This document shows, piece by piece, positions 15,549 through 27,948 of a DNA stretch of 64,000 nucleotides (positions are counted from its first letter, which is position 1; the number at the start of each line of letters is the position of its first letter). The notes beneath the pieces are model-generated. The model was not told the origin of the DNA, searched no databases, and saw nothing but the letters and a program-made list of their open reading frames with translations. The DNA is from Daphnia carinata. Its lineage: Eukaryota; Arthropoda; Branchiopoda; Diplostraca; Daphniidae. A program made the position numbers and the translations under genes. Location of the stretch: contig NC_081332.1 of the NCBI RefSeq assembly GCF_022539665.2, forward strand, positions 4,311,884-4,375,883, in the 5' to 3' direction.

Positions 15549-17970
15549 CTAAGCGGGTGAGGGATTGATTATTTCATCGAACGTAATTTGTTGGCACTGA
15601 GTACCACGATGCCCAGATGCACCGCAGTTAAAACATGAATTGTTGCCCGGAATCGGACTAGGACCTCCACCAGATGACTGAGAGCCAGGAGGTGGTGGCC
15701 GACTGTAGTCCGTGGAACCGGTTTGGTCAGAACGAATGAATAACGCACCCGGCGGTAAGTACGGTATTTCCATTAACGATGGCCGTCCATTAGTGACACT
15801 GGACCCTATTTGAATGTTTGAAATTTAAATATCACACTTTGCCTTGTTGTATATGGAATTATCGCATACCGTGATGAGAACCAAGAGGTTGAGCGACGAT
15901 TTGACCCTGCACTACATACGACTGGGGTGGATAAATCATGTCATGTGGACCTGGTGCTCGTGCATTGCCGGGAAGTCCAGCAGAGTTTGGCGGCGGACCA
16001 GAAATAAAAGTGAATGGGTGCTGGGGGAAGGGTGGTGTCCCATCTCCTGCGCAACATAAGAATGAAATAGTTGACAGAAATGAGTCATAGTTCTTTGTTA
16101 CTTAAGACGGTTATAGCCAATTTACCGTTAGGCAAATGCAGGTATTGGTACGGGTAGACGGATAATGTCGGGGCAGGAGACTGCGCAGGCTGCTGTGTTT
16201 GGGCTACTACTGCTGCCTGAGCTTCCAGGTGAGGCGGAGGAGTGCTGCTATCAACAATGAAAGACGTGGCCTGTACTGGGGCCGAAGAAGGTTGGACGAC
16301 CTGCTTTTGCTGTTGTTGGGCGGGTACCGCGTAAGAAAGACTGACGGGAAAGGACATTTCTCTGGGCTGTGATGCTGCTCTGCTTGTCGTCGTAGAGATT
16401 GGCTGCTGCTGCTGTTGTCGCATTGGGCCAGCAGAATTATTGCTAGTGGCGCCCATCGGTCGCGGAAAGCCAATGTTGTTGGCACCACGCAAAGGCGCGT
16501 TAGCTACCGTACCCGAAGACGGCAGACGAGTCTGTGGTCTTGTTCCTAGTTGAAGAGAGCAACGTACAATAGCTGTTTTACATGAAGTACTATTCTTATT
16601 AGATTACCTGGATTGAGAACCATCACACTCTGCGGAACTGGATAGTGTTTTCGATGATCTCTAGGAGCATTACTGCTCGAGTCTGTTGGGCTGCTCGGTG
16701 GGCTGCACGTTTCCAAGCTACTGCTGCCACTGCTTGATGATGACCCTGCACGATTGGTTAACGAATCTTGCTGCAACTGTTGTTGATGATTTTGTTGTTG
16801 ATGATTTTGTTGTTGATGATGTTGTTGCTGGTGATGCTGCTGCTGTTGATATTGTTGTTGCTGCTGATAATGTTGCTGTGGTTGGTTTTCTATTGCTGCT
16901 GTCGTGATTCGCTGACTGTTTTTGAAGGCGGGCTGAACGTTAGGTGGGCCCATACAGGTTTTCACCAGGCTGGGCCGAGATGCTGTCGACGTAGTGGACT
17001 TGCTGTGGATTTGTTGAGCCACTTTGGTCTCTTCATTAGGAATTACCAGCCCGTTTGACTTGTGATTGTACTGATTCAGCACCTTTCGTAACTGGCTAAC
17101 GAAGTTCAAACTGAGTCCACAACTAATGAAATCCTGGTCGCTATAACTCATAAGCTCGGTAAAAGAAACATTCTCAAATTGTCTCCAACCTTTCGGTAGT
17201 CGGTCTTTACCCAGCTGTTCTTTAAGCTGTGTCGTGAAAGGATCCATCATAGCAGATCCATTTGACTTGGGGCTGTTTCGGTTGCGACGGATTGTCGGCC
17301 GTTCATTCTGCACTGTCTTATTCCTACTGTTGCTATTGGTACTGTTATGGCTACTGCTACTGCTGCTGCTGCTACTGTTGGAGCCATTGTTGAGAGATCG
17401 TTCTGAGATATCTGGGGGACTGCTTTGAGGCTGCGGGCTAGGAGTTGAAGCAGGAACAGGGGATACACTGTCAGAGGTTGGCCTCAGCCCAGGTAAACGA
17501 GATTGCATGCATAGGTAGATATCTCCCAGCTTGTCCTTCTCCTCAAAAGTGAAACTGGGATGATGCAGAGCCATGGTAAATATCAAATTTAGTTCCAGGC
17601 TAGACTCGATGGTGATGTCTGGTCCAAACATGTTCATGTCGGAGAAAGTGCTGCACAAAATCCTGTAAATGGTGTTGGCTACAATCCGGTTACCAGCATG
17701 AAGCAAAGTAAGGGCCAAGATGAGTTTTCTGCGTGACCCCTCATCATGCAGGTCAACTTCATTCAACTGCAGGCAGTTCTTCTCCAGTGCAGCTAGGATT
17801 TCTGCATCTCTGGCTGAAGGTGTTTTGTTCCTAGCCAGAAAATCAACACAAGTGTTGAGGAATCGCAGCTCGAGCGGTAGACAGATAGAGGCCAAAGTGC
17901 AGAGGACGTCCAGCCTTTGGTGGCTGGGCTGACGCGAGAACCAAACGACTATCTCCTCCTTGCGCACCAT
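15549..17970 (-). CDS. ZCCHC14-like SAM domain / CCHC zinc finger protein
   Basis: Four exons, 17970-16608, 16545-16126, 16046-15870 and 15805-15549, 738 aa. The N-terminal region (RLDVLCTLASICLPLELRFL, RDAEI) resembles the conserved N-terminus of vertebrate ZCCHC14/ZCCHC2. A SAM-like domain follows near residues 255-310 (LPKGWRQFENVSFTELMSY, FISCGLSL, QLRKVLNQY). Next comes a long Gln/His-rich low-complexity stretch, and a CCHC knuckle CFNCGASGHRGTQC (C-x2-C-x4-H-x4-C) sits just before the C-terminus. SAM plus CCHC suggests an RNA-binding scaffold acting in mRNA control; that role is inferred from the family. Ser- and Gln-rich tracts are coded by imperfect triplet repeats. The ATG at 17970 starts the large exon, so no upstream coding exon is needed. 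Confidence 0.8.
16776..16878 (-). repeat. Imperfect CAA/CAG/CAT triplet repeat coding Gln/His
   Basis: Within the large exon of the ZCCHC14-like gene, units of QQQ separated by H or NH recur in frame. At the DNA level this is a mixed TTG/CTG/ATG triplet array on the plus strand, likely to vary in length between individuals. Confidence 0.8.
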
Positions 17971-18600
17971 TTCTCTTCTCGTCGGAAAGCCCGACCGTGC
18001 GCGGGTCCGAATTTATTAAAAACGCGCAAGCGACGTCAACACAGATTTCAAAAATTGTTTTCCTTTACTTCAAATGCTCACCGATAATGAAATGCATCGA
18101 ATATGAAGCTAACGAATCGACCGAATTCCTCAGAATAAATGCAATAAAACCGACATCAGACAGCAGTATAGGGAGCTGAACGATATACGGTTGCCAGATA
18201 TGTTTGAATTTGCATTGATACAAGCTAATTACATTTTCTCTTTTCTTTCTGCTGCAAATTATCAATATTAGTGAAAACTTAACAGAACTTTAAAACTTAA
18301 TTTATTGTTTTAGGTATCATCCACCTATTTCGTAAAAAGTTTAACGTTCACAATCATTTCGTCTAATTTCATGACCTAAATAACGCAGGGTCAAGGAAGA
18401 GCAAATCAGACACTGAAAAGCAATGACTGTTAAAATAATTCTTTCCATGTGTGTTTTTTTTCATTTCACGTGAACATTAGATATGGCCTTATGTTTAAAT
18501 ATTTTAAGATTATCATCTAATGAAACTACTTTGTATGACAGCCATGGAACGTGTTGTTTTTTATTCCATAAAGAGGGCGCCCTTGACATAAACCAAACCA
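17971..18600. promoter_or_regulatory. Divergent intergenic region, ZCCHC14-like / NDUFAF6
   Basis: A 630 bp gap between two divergent starts. No coding sequence is supported. No TATA box is evident. It should hold both promoters and 5' UTRs. Confidence 0.4.
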
Positions 18601-19683
18601 ATGGCGATTCTCTGTTACCCGTCATTCGGACGCAATGTTTACAAAGTCCGTTTTTTCTTCGCCGATGCGAAAAAGCTCTCCTCAGATGTACAGAGTTCAA
18701 AAAATAGCTTTCTCTATTGCCAGGAACTAGTAAGGTAAATCTGGTTCAACATAACATAAAGGCGAAAATAGGAAATTATTATTAAGTGCGGAGTTTTTTT
18801 TTTGTAGGAAACACGATTATGAAAATTTCATAGCCGCTCTTTTGCTCCCACCTGGACCACGTCAGTCGACGATCGCCGTAAGAGCTTTCAACATATCCGT
18901 GGCGCAGGTTCAGGATCAAGTTTCTCAAGGATTAATTGGCCAAATGAGAATGAAATTCTGGTCAGACACATTAGAAGCTATATACCAAGATGCTCCACCA
19001 GCACAGCTAGTTGCTTTGCAGCTTCATGAAGCTGTTCGCCGACATAAATTGTCTAAAAGGTGGTTGAAGAGATTAATCTCCAGTCGTGAAAATCACTTGA
19101 CCTCCAAAGCCTTTCAGTCTCTCTCAGCTGTAGAAGACTATGCTGAACACTCAGTTTCTTCTGTCCTGTACCTCACCCTTGAGTCTCTTAATGTTCGAAC
19201 ACTTGATGGTGATCATGCAGCTAGTCATGTTGGAAGAGCTCAAGGTATTGTGACATTTCTGCGAGCAATTCCCTACAACTCAAGAAGACAACAAGTCTAT
19301 GTACCAATTGACCTATTAGTCCAACATAAGGTTTCACAAAATGACATCCTGAAAGGAATTGATGATAAAAGAATGAAAGATTTAATATTTGATGTAGCTA
19401 GTTCAGCCAATGCTCACATTGAGAAGGTAACTAGTTTTTATTTCCCCCTTTAATTTTTACCTATAATTTAAATTGAAAATTATGTATTTCATTTTAGGCA
19501 AGAACAATAATGCCAAAAATGACTTCAGAAGGTAGAGTGGCGCTAATACCGTTACTAACCGTGGTCTCGTACTTAGAGCAATTGAGGAAAGCGGATTTTA
19601 ATGTTTTCGATGCGCAACTCTCTCAGAGAAACCCTCTTCTTCCTTGGAAAATGTGGTGGAATAAGTTTAGAGGTAAAATATAA
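18601..19683 (+). CDS. NDUFAF6: Complex I assembly factor NDUFAF6
   Basis: Mitochondrial assembly factor of NADH dehydrogenase, a non-catalytic member of the squalene/phytoene synthase superfamily. Three exons: 18601-18734, 18808-19426 and 19498-19683, 312 aa (human 333). Exon 1 ends CQELVR and joins KHDYENFIAALLLPP, matching the conserved family start. Later motifs are AVRAFNISVAQV, GLIGQMRMKFW, YAEHSVSSVLYLTLE, and DHAASHVGRAQGIVTFLRA. The phytoene-synthase Asp-rich catalytic motifs are not evident, as expected for this family. The N-terminus MAILCYPSFGRNVYKVRFFF is basic and aromatic, consistent with a mitochondrial presequence. I chose ATG 18601 because it is the in-frame ATG; an ATG at 18483 opens a different frame. 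Confidence 0.92.
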
Positions 19684-19761
19684 TATTTAGGGTTTTTTGC
19701 TACATTTGCAGTATTCTTATTGTTTATATGGTTTATTAAACAAGATAAAAAAAATGTATGC

Positions 19762-19773
19762 AATAAATTTATT
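19762..19773. terminator. Palindromic double poly(A) signal AATAAATTTATT
   Basis: AATAAA on the plus strand (19762-19767) serves NDUFAF6, whose stop is at 19683. The adjoining TTTATT (19768-19773) is AATAAA on the minus strand and serves TRAPPC6B, whose stop codon is at 19778-19776. The two hexamers abut and form a perfect 12 bp palindrome. Confidence 0.65.
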
Positions 19774-19775
19774 GA

Positions 19776-20438
19776 TTAAGCTCTTTGGAGATGAACTTGG
19801 AATTTGCAAGCTGGCATTGTGGTCACTTCAGCAGTAACAATGCAGGTTAGACCTAAAGAAGCCAAAGCACCTCTCAGCAAACCACAAGTAAAAACTAAAT
19901 ACTGAGAATTATAGAGAAGACAAATGTAGTGGTTACCATCCTAAAGGCTACAGTAGTATATTACCTTAGGTGCTAATTCAAGGTATTGCCTGCTGTTGGA
20001 AATTGATGCAAGGAACCTGAACTTGTTATCTTGCAGCACATATACACCTTGATGGTTTGTTCGCAGGTTATCAACTTGTTTCTTGAAAACTGCAGTCCAA
20101 AAATCTTTGCAGATTGCTTTCATCACTTCTAGCTCATCTTTAAACCTTGATAAATCCTTGGTCAGCCTAATGAAAACATTTATAGGCTGGTTAGGAAATG
20201 TGCCACAAACAAATCTGTTTCATTGATTGCCTTTCTATGAATCGATAACCAGTGGAATAACCAATCTGTTCTAATTTGGACATGGCTTCATCCTATAAAT
20301 TTGCTACTTTAATTGAACTGAATATTCTATATTTATCAAAACAAAACTTACTCCATCTTGAAGTAGACCAGCATCGGATTTTGTTACATGGCTGACGATT
20401 TCCATATGTAGAAAATCAAACAACGCATCATCGGCCAT
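19776..20438 (-). CDS. TRAPPC6B: TRAPP complex subunit 6 (TRAPPC6B-like)
   Basis: Core subunit of the TRAPP tether and GEF complex for Rab1-type GTPases in ER-Golgi traffic. Four exons: 20438-20352, 20292-20231, 20166-19965 and 19901-19776, 158 aa, the same length as human TRAPPC6B. It reads MADDALFDFLHMEIVSH, IGYSTGYRFIER, RFKDELEVMKAICKDFW, DNLRTNHQGVYVLQDNKFRF and YLVFTCGLLRGAL. Intron 2 uses a GC donor (20230-20229): no nearby GT restores the conserved join IERLTKD. Head-to-head with the golgin, tail-to-tail with NDUFAF6. Confidence 0.95.
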
Positions 20439-20875
20439 TTCTATCACGATATAAAATTAACTCAGTACAAGAAAAACAATGGTACACTAAATAATTCGGT
20501 TATAATAATGGCCTAACTTAATCGCGTCGAAAAGAACTTTTTTCAATGTAAACAGTTTGTTAGCAGACGACTACAAATGCAAGAAAAACTAAAGCCGCCC
20601 CAGAATTCGAAAAAAATTCGGGGATTCAAGACCAAAATCCTGATTCACGAATCCCCTTCAAGAAAGGTTTCTAAAATAACCCTTGTTCCTAATAAACATA
20701 CGCATTACTTGGGCATCAAACATAAATCCTTGGGTAATAGCATTTTTAAAATGCTTCCTTGAAATTTCATATGGTAAATTACCGTTTGAGCGCAGCACCG
20801 ACAGAACTTCTTTAATGGCGGTGACGTCATAACAACTTTTGACAGGTGGAAAGTCTTGTTTCTATTTCTTCGATA
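20439..20875. promoter_or_regulatory. Divergent promoter TRAPPC6B / golgin with CRE
   Basis: A 437 bp interval between divergent starts. A perfect CRE palindrome TGACGTCA lies at 20822-20829, 47 bp upstream of the golgin ATG. A short frame at 20577-20762 has no family resemblance and is not called. Confidence 0.5.
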
Positions 20876-23800
20876 ATGTTCAAAAAATTAAAGGATAAAA
20901 TAGCTGAGGAAGTTAAGCAATCTCCGCTACGATTGCCCACTTCTGTGCAACAGCATCTTTCTCAGGTAATATTTTAAAATATGTTATTCACGCGTGTACA
21001 AGAGTTATGGCTACCATCGTTTGATTATCAATCCAATGCGTTCCGGTTTAAGTGTTGATGGTGGGTTTGCGAGTTAAGGCATTTTTGTGGTTGTGGGGCA
21101 TGGTCAACAAAGCTTTTAATCATGCTGCTTTCTGCTTTTACCCTGTTTGTGTTCATAATCTTCAGTATTCTCCTTTCACTCGGGATGCACAAAATGGTGA
21201 TGTCACAGAAACCCACCAGAACCTTAACAGCCTAGACAATGGTGACTCAACAATCAAAAGAACACAGGAGGTAATTTAGTCCTTTATTTAGCTAGGGGTT
21301 CCCTTCTCAGAAATTAAAGTCAGTTGCATGCATTTATATGCTTTGGAATTTTATATTTTAGACTTTAATAATGTGATTTCCAGAAAAAAAAAAAATTAAA
21401 TATATTCTGTTGGTTGCTTGCTTAGTTATCCATTGCTTCTGCATATGCTTCTTATATTTAAGCTTTTTGTAGTAAACTGATTATCAAAGACAAGTTGACT
21501 CATCGATGAATTGTTTGTACAAGACTTTAGTTGATATTGCCGAAGATTCAGCTGAAACGGTTCCAAGCGCATTTAGCATTGCTGATGGAGACAGCCGACC
21601 TTCAACACCAGCAGGTGCAACAAAAGAAGAAAATTTCCAACCTGTCAATTTAAATGAACCTAGGCGAGAAATGAACACCAGCACGCCCCAACCATCTAGC
21701 CACATTGGTCGGCTATCTCGCCAGTCGTCACTTAGTTCTGTTTTCAGTGATGTTTCGTTTCTTCCTGGATCGTCAGATTCTACTTATCATCCATATCAAT
21801 TCCAAGTACGATCTTCTTAGTAAAACACAACACCAAAAAAGTCCAGCCTATCTAAAATTCTTTTCAGTCTGATCTAGAGTCTAATGTCAGTGAATTTGAT
21901 GATTCTGCCAGCCAAAGTGGACAGCAAGCCCTTGATAGAATATCCAAGGAGCACGTTTATAACGCCTATCAGAAAATCAGGGTACGTTATCACAAGTATA
22001 AGGGCCGCTACTCTGACTTGGCGCGGCACTATAAGGAACTGGAACGAGATAGAGAGAAGGTTAAGGTAAGAGTATTGAATTTTATTTCCCCTTATGATTA
22101 CCTATTCTCAACAAAAATGCTATGTTCAGCATGTACTAACTGAAACACAAGATCGGAGTCTGCGAAGGATATCGGAACTTAAAGAACAGTGTGTTCTAGA
22201 ACAACAAGCCAAAGCTCATTTGGAAGAGATGTTACGATCGGATTTGGAAGAAAAAGACAACCTGATCACTGTTCTGCAAACGAAAGTAGTGTTGCAGAAC
22301 CTTTCAGTTTTCTGAATAAGTGTTTTTACTATTCTTGATACCCAGGTCAAGCTTTTGGCTTCCCCGTCGTCCTCTGCATCCGAAGGAGCATTAATAGATT
22401 TAAGCAATTCCGAAAGTAGCAAGAAATCGTCTGATGAAACCGACAAGGATTCGAAAGAAGACCATATTACAGAAGGTGAAGTTCTGCTACTAAAAGGTAA
22501 TTTCCTTCATTATAAGTAAGAGTAATGCCCCACCAGCGAAATGGTCTGGTACATTGTTTCTTAGAAAAACTTCAGCGCTTTGAGTCACTCCTTATGAAAT
22601 GCAAAGAAAATATTAAGCATCACATCGAACGTAACGGTGAGCTGCAGGCGGAAAATGAAATTTTAAAGCAAACAGAAGCCCAGAAAAGCGAAGAAGCCGA
22701 AAATATCCAGGTAAAAAAAATCATAGCATTATTCAGAATGGACACGTTCATAATTTTCTGTAAATATATCATATTTATAAAACATGTGTATATTTGCAGA
22801 AAATGCATCGTGATCAACTAGCCCAACTTACAGAAAGTTTAAATATGGCCCGAACGGAAATTGAAACTCTACGACGTCAAGAACAAGAGGCTGCTTTAGC
22901 ATCTGCTGAGACTAAGCAGAAAGTTCATGCTGAACTTCTGGAACAAGAAGAAAAAATGGTTCGACTGCGCAGCGAACGTGATCAACTTCATAATAAGGGT
23001 TGGTTACCTTTATTGTTATATATCGTATTAAGGATTTTGTTTTTAAAAAATTGTCTGTTTAGTTACTCAATTGGAAACTGAAATTGATACCATCAAAGAA
23101 CAGACCGCAAAGCAGTTGGAAGAGACAGAAACAATCATTGAGATGGAAAAACAAAAGCTGCTTAAGGTATAATATGCAAGAAAAGTAGAAATAGAATCAG
23201 GAAAGAGACTCAGCATTTTTCTGCATTTACATAGGAACTTTCACGTGGTAAGACTGAGGCGCTCAAACTTATGGAGGAGGACATGACACAACGTATGGAA
23301 AATTTGAAGCAAGAGAAAGATGCACATTGGGAAGCTATCATGCAGAAAAGGTATAACTAAATATGACTAATTGGATTCCGAGTGGTAACCCGTAAAATTG
23401 TTGCTAGATTAAACGATGAGGTAGAAAACCACGCAAGAACGCTACGTCAAACCGAAGAGCACTATCGTTCAAGATTGGCTGAAATGCAGGAAGAAAAAGC
23501 TTTAGCCATAGAAGAAAAAGAACTGTATTGTGCCTCTCTTGTTTCTAAAGAACAGAATAATCAACAGGGGCTGCAGGTTGTTTCAGTATAAATTTGGAAG
23601 ACTTTTGCCGCATTAACCTTATTATTTTCACCTATTAAACAGGATGAGATTGCGAACCTAAAACGAGAAATGGAAACCAAAGATAAAATTATTGAGAAGG
23701 TTCGGGAAGAGTGGCTAGAAGAGCGACGATCTTGGGTTCAGCAAATAGAAGAAAACCGACAGAGACATTTAGAGGAACTTCATTCTACAAATTTGCAAAA

Positions 23801-26800
23801 CGAGAAGCTTATAGAAGAAAGAAAGAACGTCATCAAAATGCAATCGATACTGCAATCCTAGATCTAAAGCAGCAACATAGGTAACGTGCCTCATATACCT
23901 AACAGTGATGTGCGTCAAGCATATAATTTACCTTTTGTTTGTACGTTTTTCAATGGGATTTAGAATGGAATTGGATAAAATTCAACAACAACACGAAGAA
24001 CTTCTTCAAGCAGCAAACGAGGATATGGAATCATCAGCCAGGAATCAAATTGATCAGCTTCGCGCTCTTTTGCGAGATAAAGAATCCGAGATATCGCATC
24101 ATAACTCTGCTCATCAAGAATTACGAGATGCTCTGAACAGTAAAGACCTAAACATCACAGATCTTACAAGTCAAATCGGCAGTCTGCAAGATCGGCTTTC
24201 TTCTATGGATGCTTTGTCGATGCAATTAAATTCGGCATTAGAAAAGGCTAAATTACTCGAACCGTTGAATTTTGAACTTGAGAACACGAAAGAAGAGCTT
24301 GTATCCAGAAATTCGTACATCCTCCAGCTAGAAGAACAAATCGCAGCGCTGAAAACTGGAGCAGAAAACGATCAAGCTCAGGCCTCTCGGCTTCAACAAC
24401 AACTAGCTGAAAACGAAAAAAAAGCAGAAATCCTGGAAGCTCAAGTGGAAGACCTAAATTCTATAGTAAAACAAAACAAGGAAGAATTAGCTTTGCTTGA
24501 CGCAGTAAAGTTGGAAGTTTCCGAATTGAAAAACCAACTTGAACAGAAGGAGAAGTCAATCATCCAGTTGCAAACTGAGGTTAAAGAAGCAACTGCTTCA
24601 GTGGATACCAAACAATGCGAATGGCAAAAAACTGTTGAGGAGTTGACTAACCAATGCCAAATCGTACAGGCGGAATTGGCAGCTGCCAGATCGCTGATTG
24701 ATACAAAAGATGATCAGATGATCCAATTACAAACAGCGTATGATCTTTTGGTGGCAGCTGAATCTCAACTAAAAACTATTACTCAGGAGAAGGACCTCTT
24801 ATTAGCCTCAAGAGAATCTGAGCTTGACACCCTGAAATCGGCGTTCTCAGATCAGGGAAACCGTGTCACCAAAATGCTAGAAGAAAGGTCTCAGTCTGTA
24901 CGCGAGAAAGAAGAAATCCATCAAAAGCTAATTGCGGTAGAAGCCGATTTATCAACTATTCATCAGACCAAAGACCAACGTATCGTAGAATTACAAGAAG
25001 AAATTAAACAAGCTGAATGCAACCTCAAGCTAAAAGAAACTGAATGGGAGGAAAAGGTACAAGTATCAACCAATAAAATGGAAGAAACACTGTCAGAGTT
25101 GCTTAAGCTTGGAACCTGCTTGGCTTCGAAAGAAGAAAAAATTCTTCAACTGGAACAGGCACAGAATAAGTGGGAAACTCAAAAATCTTCATTAAAATCG
25201 GCTGCGGAAGAAAGTGAAAGTCGTTTACGTGCTAGTGAAACAGAGTTACAACAGCTCAAAGAAATCGTAGACGTTAAAGAACAACGCATCACTGAGTTAC
25301 ATGAAGAACTTCAACAGACTAATCAAACCTTAAATGCTCAAGATTCTGATTTGAAGAAAGCAAACCTAGATTTGTCCGATTCCTTGAAAACTGCTCAGTC
25401 AGAATTAGATAACTTGAAAGCTAATCTCCTACAATCTAATTCGCTTTCAAGTGAATGGGAACAAAAAACAGTCGAATTGACTGATCAGCTAAATACTACC
25501 CGATCGGAGTTGCAAGAAGCAAAGTCTTCATTTGAAACTGATGCAAACGAAATTCAAAAATTAGAAAAAGTCATCAGTGAAATGCAATCCCTTATTGAGG
25601 AAGGTAAACAACAACTAGTTGAAAGAGAAATCCAATTGAATGCCACTAAACAGTTGCTCAATGACAAGGAAACGCAAGTTGCTGAGCTGAAAACCACTCA
25701 TTCTAACTTAGAATGTTCTACTAATGAATCAGCACGCCAATTAGATTTGCTAAGCCATTCTTTAGCCGTCAAAGAAAGCGTCATCATTGATTTACAGAGC
25801 GAAGTTGCGCGAAATGGTGAACTAATGTCCGAAACTAACGCTTTAATTGAGGAACAACGACTGCAACTGGAGGTACTAAAACAGTCGCTGGCTGATAAAG
25901 AAAATTTGGCTGAACAATACAAAAACCAGCTTGCCTCTGGCGAAGCAGAATGGCATCTTAAATTAGAAGCTGTAAACGATCAATTGAACGTTGTTAAACG
26001 AAGTGAGGAGGAATCACGGGTTCAGCTTGCCTCAAAAGAAGACACGCTTCAAGAAAGGGAATTAAACTATCGCAATGAAATGGAAAAGACATCTCAACAA
26101 CTTGCGGATGCATTAGTGACTACACAGTCACTGGAACTTGAATTTAAGAAGAAAGTGAATGAACTTGAAAATGTTGCAGCTCGTGCCATAGAATTGGAAA
26201 TGAAACTCCAGTTGTCGACTGATCAACTTGTCCAAAAAGGAAATGAGCAAGAAACCCTTAAAGCAGAAAATATCAAGTTGAACATGGAGCTTGACAATGC
26301 AAAAAGCAAAACTGGCTCATTAGAGTTAATGGAAAGTCAAATTAAGGTATTTGTAGTTAGTTAACACAGTGATCTTATCACTAAAATTTATTTGGTGGTT
26401 TTTGTATTTTAGTCCTTAAATGACGAGCTCAGTACTTTGTCAGAGGAAAAAAATCGTCTGGAAATCCTGTGCAAACGATTCAAAGTGCAATTAGCGGATA
26501 CGCGTAAGCTTCTTTCTGCAACCAAAACTACCGAGGCAACTGCATCAAAAGACATCGAAGTTGCCTGCCCAGCCAAAGAAGTCATGAGCGAAGCTAAGAT
26601 AAACAACTTGATGCAAGCAGAATTAAACCAAAATGAACTCAAGGTACTTTATTGGACTTGTTAACTTACAGAAAAAAATTTATCTGTTATGAATTATTCC
26701 ACATTTATAGGGCCATGACACAAAAGAATTACTGCAGCAGCAAATCGCAAATCTACAGAAAGAACTCGACATCGTCCGCCATCAACATCAGTTAGTTTAA

Positions 26801-27530
26801 ATGCAAGAAATTCTTACTCTAACGTTTTAATCGTAATGGTTTTTAAACATTAGAGTGGAAGCAACCGAGCTGAGACGAATAATCGAACTAGGTAAAGCCT
26901 CGAACGTGGAAAGTAGCAGCAGTAGTAATGGGGTTGGCAGTGGCTTTCACGGTTCGCTGGAAGAAGCAACAGAGCTGGAGTATTTACGTAACATAATGTT
27001 CGAATACATGATGGGTCGTCAGCCAGCCGTAAGTGTTTGTAGATGGAAAAACTCCTAGGAGAGGTAACTCATTTTGACCTACTCTTTAGACGCTGTCCAA
27101 AGTGGTAGCTGCTATCGTCAAATTCACTCCTGAACAAACCAGAAAAATAGCTGAAAAAGAAGAACAACGTCAAAGTCTGGTAAGTTTTTTTGTTAAATAA
27201 TCGAAAAGCCTCTCACAACGTGCTCTAAATTAACACTAGCTCTTCCATGATCTTTCATTACAATATCCTTTCTTTCATTCTTTTATCGACACTCGCATGT
27301 AATTTTGGAACTATCACATTTTTAATGCACTTTATATTTGTTATGACCGATTAGTAAGGCTGTTTCAAGTCTGAACTCACAAAGCTATATGAAACAAGCG
27401 TTTCACCTGGTCTCACATAGCTTCGTGTCTATAAAAACTCCCCCTTGGAAAGTCTTTAAAAATCGTAAAAAATCTATTTCTCTTTTTTTCTACTCATTTC
27501 CTTTAGCTCGGCCACCTTGGACTTGCCTGA
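20876..27530 (+). CDS. trans-Golgi GRIP-domain golgin (GOLGA4 / golgin-245 type), with frameshift
   Basis: Long coiled-coil tether of the trans-Golgi, anchored by a GRIP domain that binds Arl1. Exons: 20876-20965, 21166-21270, about 21524-21805, 21868-22065, 22130-22285, 22346-22496, 22565-22710, 22800-22998, 23063-23166, 23235-23350, 23408-23576, 23643-23880, 23964-26346, 26413-26643, 26711-26790, 26854-27028, 27090-27179 and 27507-27530, about 1645 aa. The start MFKKLKDKIAEE and the block DRSLRRISELKE / LEEKDNLITVLQTKV match GOLGA4. Heptad coiled coil fills most of the protein. The C-terminal GRIP motif reads ELEYLRNIMFEYMMGR, then KVVAAIVKFTPEQ. Exon 12 needs a one-base shift near 23820-23830 to join exon 13. 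The acceptor of exon 3 is uncertain (21524 fits phase; 21490 does not). Confidence 0.88.
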
Positions 27531-27948
27531 ATTGTTCTGGGGGAAAGATTGAATTGATTTCACGACAGCAAAAAAGAAAAAAAGGGCTAGTCAATTATTT
27601 TCAAGTACGAATTAATAGGAAATTTCAATTTTATACTGTTTTTTTTTAAGCCTTTAATGATTAGCCTTGATCGTGTAAATATTAATAGAGGAAAGGGTCG
27701 TTTATCGTGAAACTAACATTCCTCTAAACTTTAAATACATATATTGTGTTTGTGCTATAATTTTATGGGTCTATTGTTGGCACTTGTCTATGTTATTAGC
27801 TGGAAATGAATATATTTAACATCGTGTATTTGTTTCCTACTCAACATGATGCCTTTCATCAACATTGGCCTACGCAAGAGCAGCAGTATTCCTATACATG
27901 TACAATTTATTGGATTTTTTTTTCAAGAAAGTGAAAGAACACTCAGTG
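27531..27948. other. Convergent 3' region, golgin / NDUFS1
   Basis: AT-rich, noncoding. It should hold the golgin 3' UTR and the end of NDUFS1. Nothing else is seen. Confidence 0.4.

Noticed and set aside
16686-17058. Leu/Val-rich plus-strand frames opposite the ZCCHC14-like exon
   Set aside because: They are produced by the antisense reading of the Gln/Ser triplet repeats.
18483-18707. 74-codon frame as the start of NDUFAF6
   Set aside because: It is in a different frame from the conserved CQELVR junction; the ATG at 18601 gives the correct phase.
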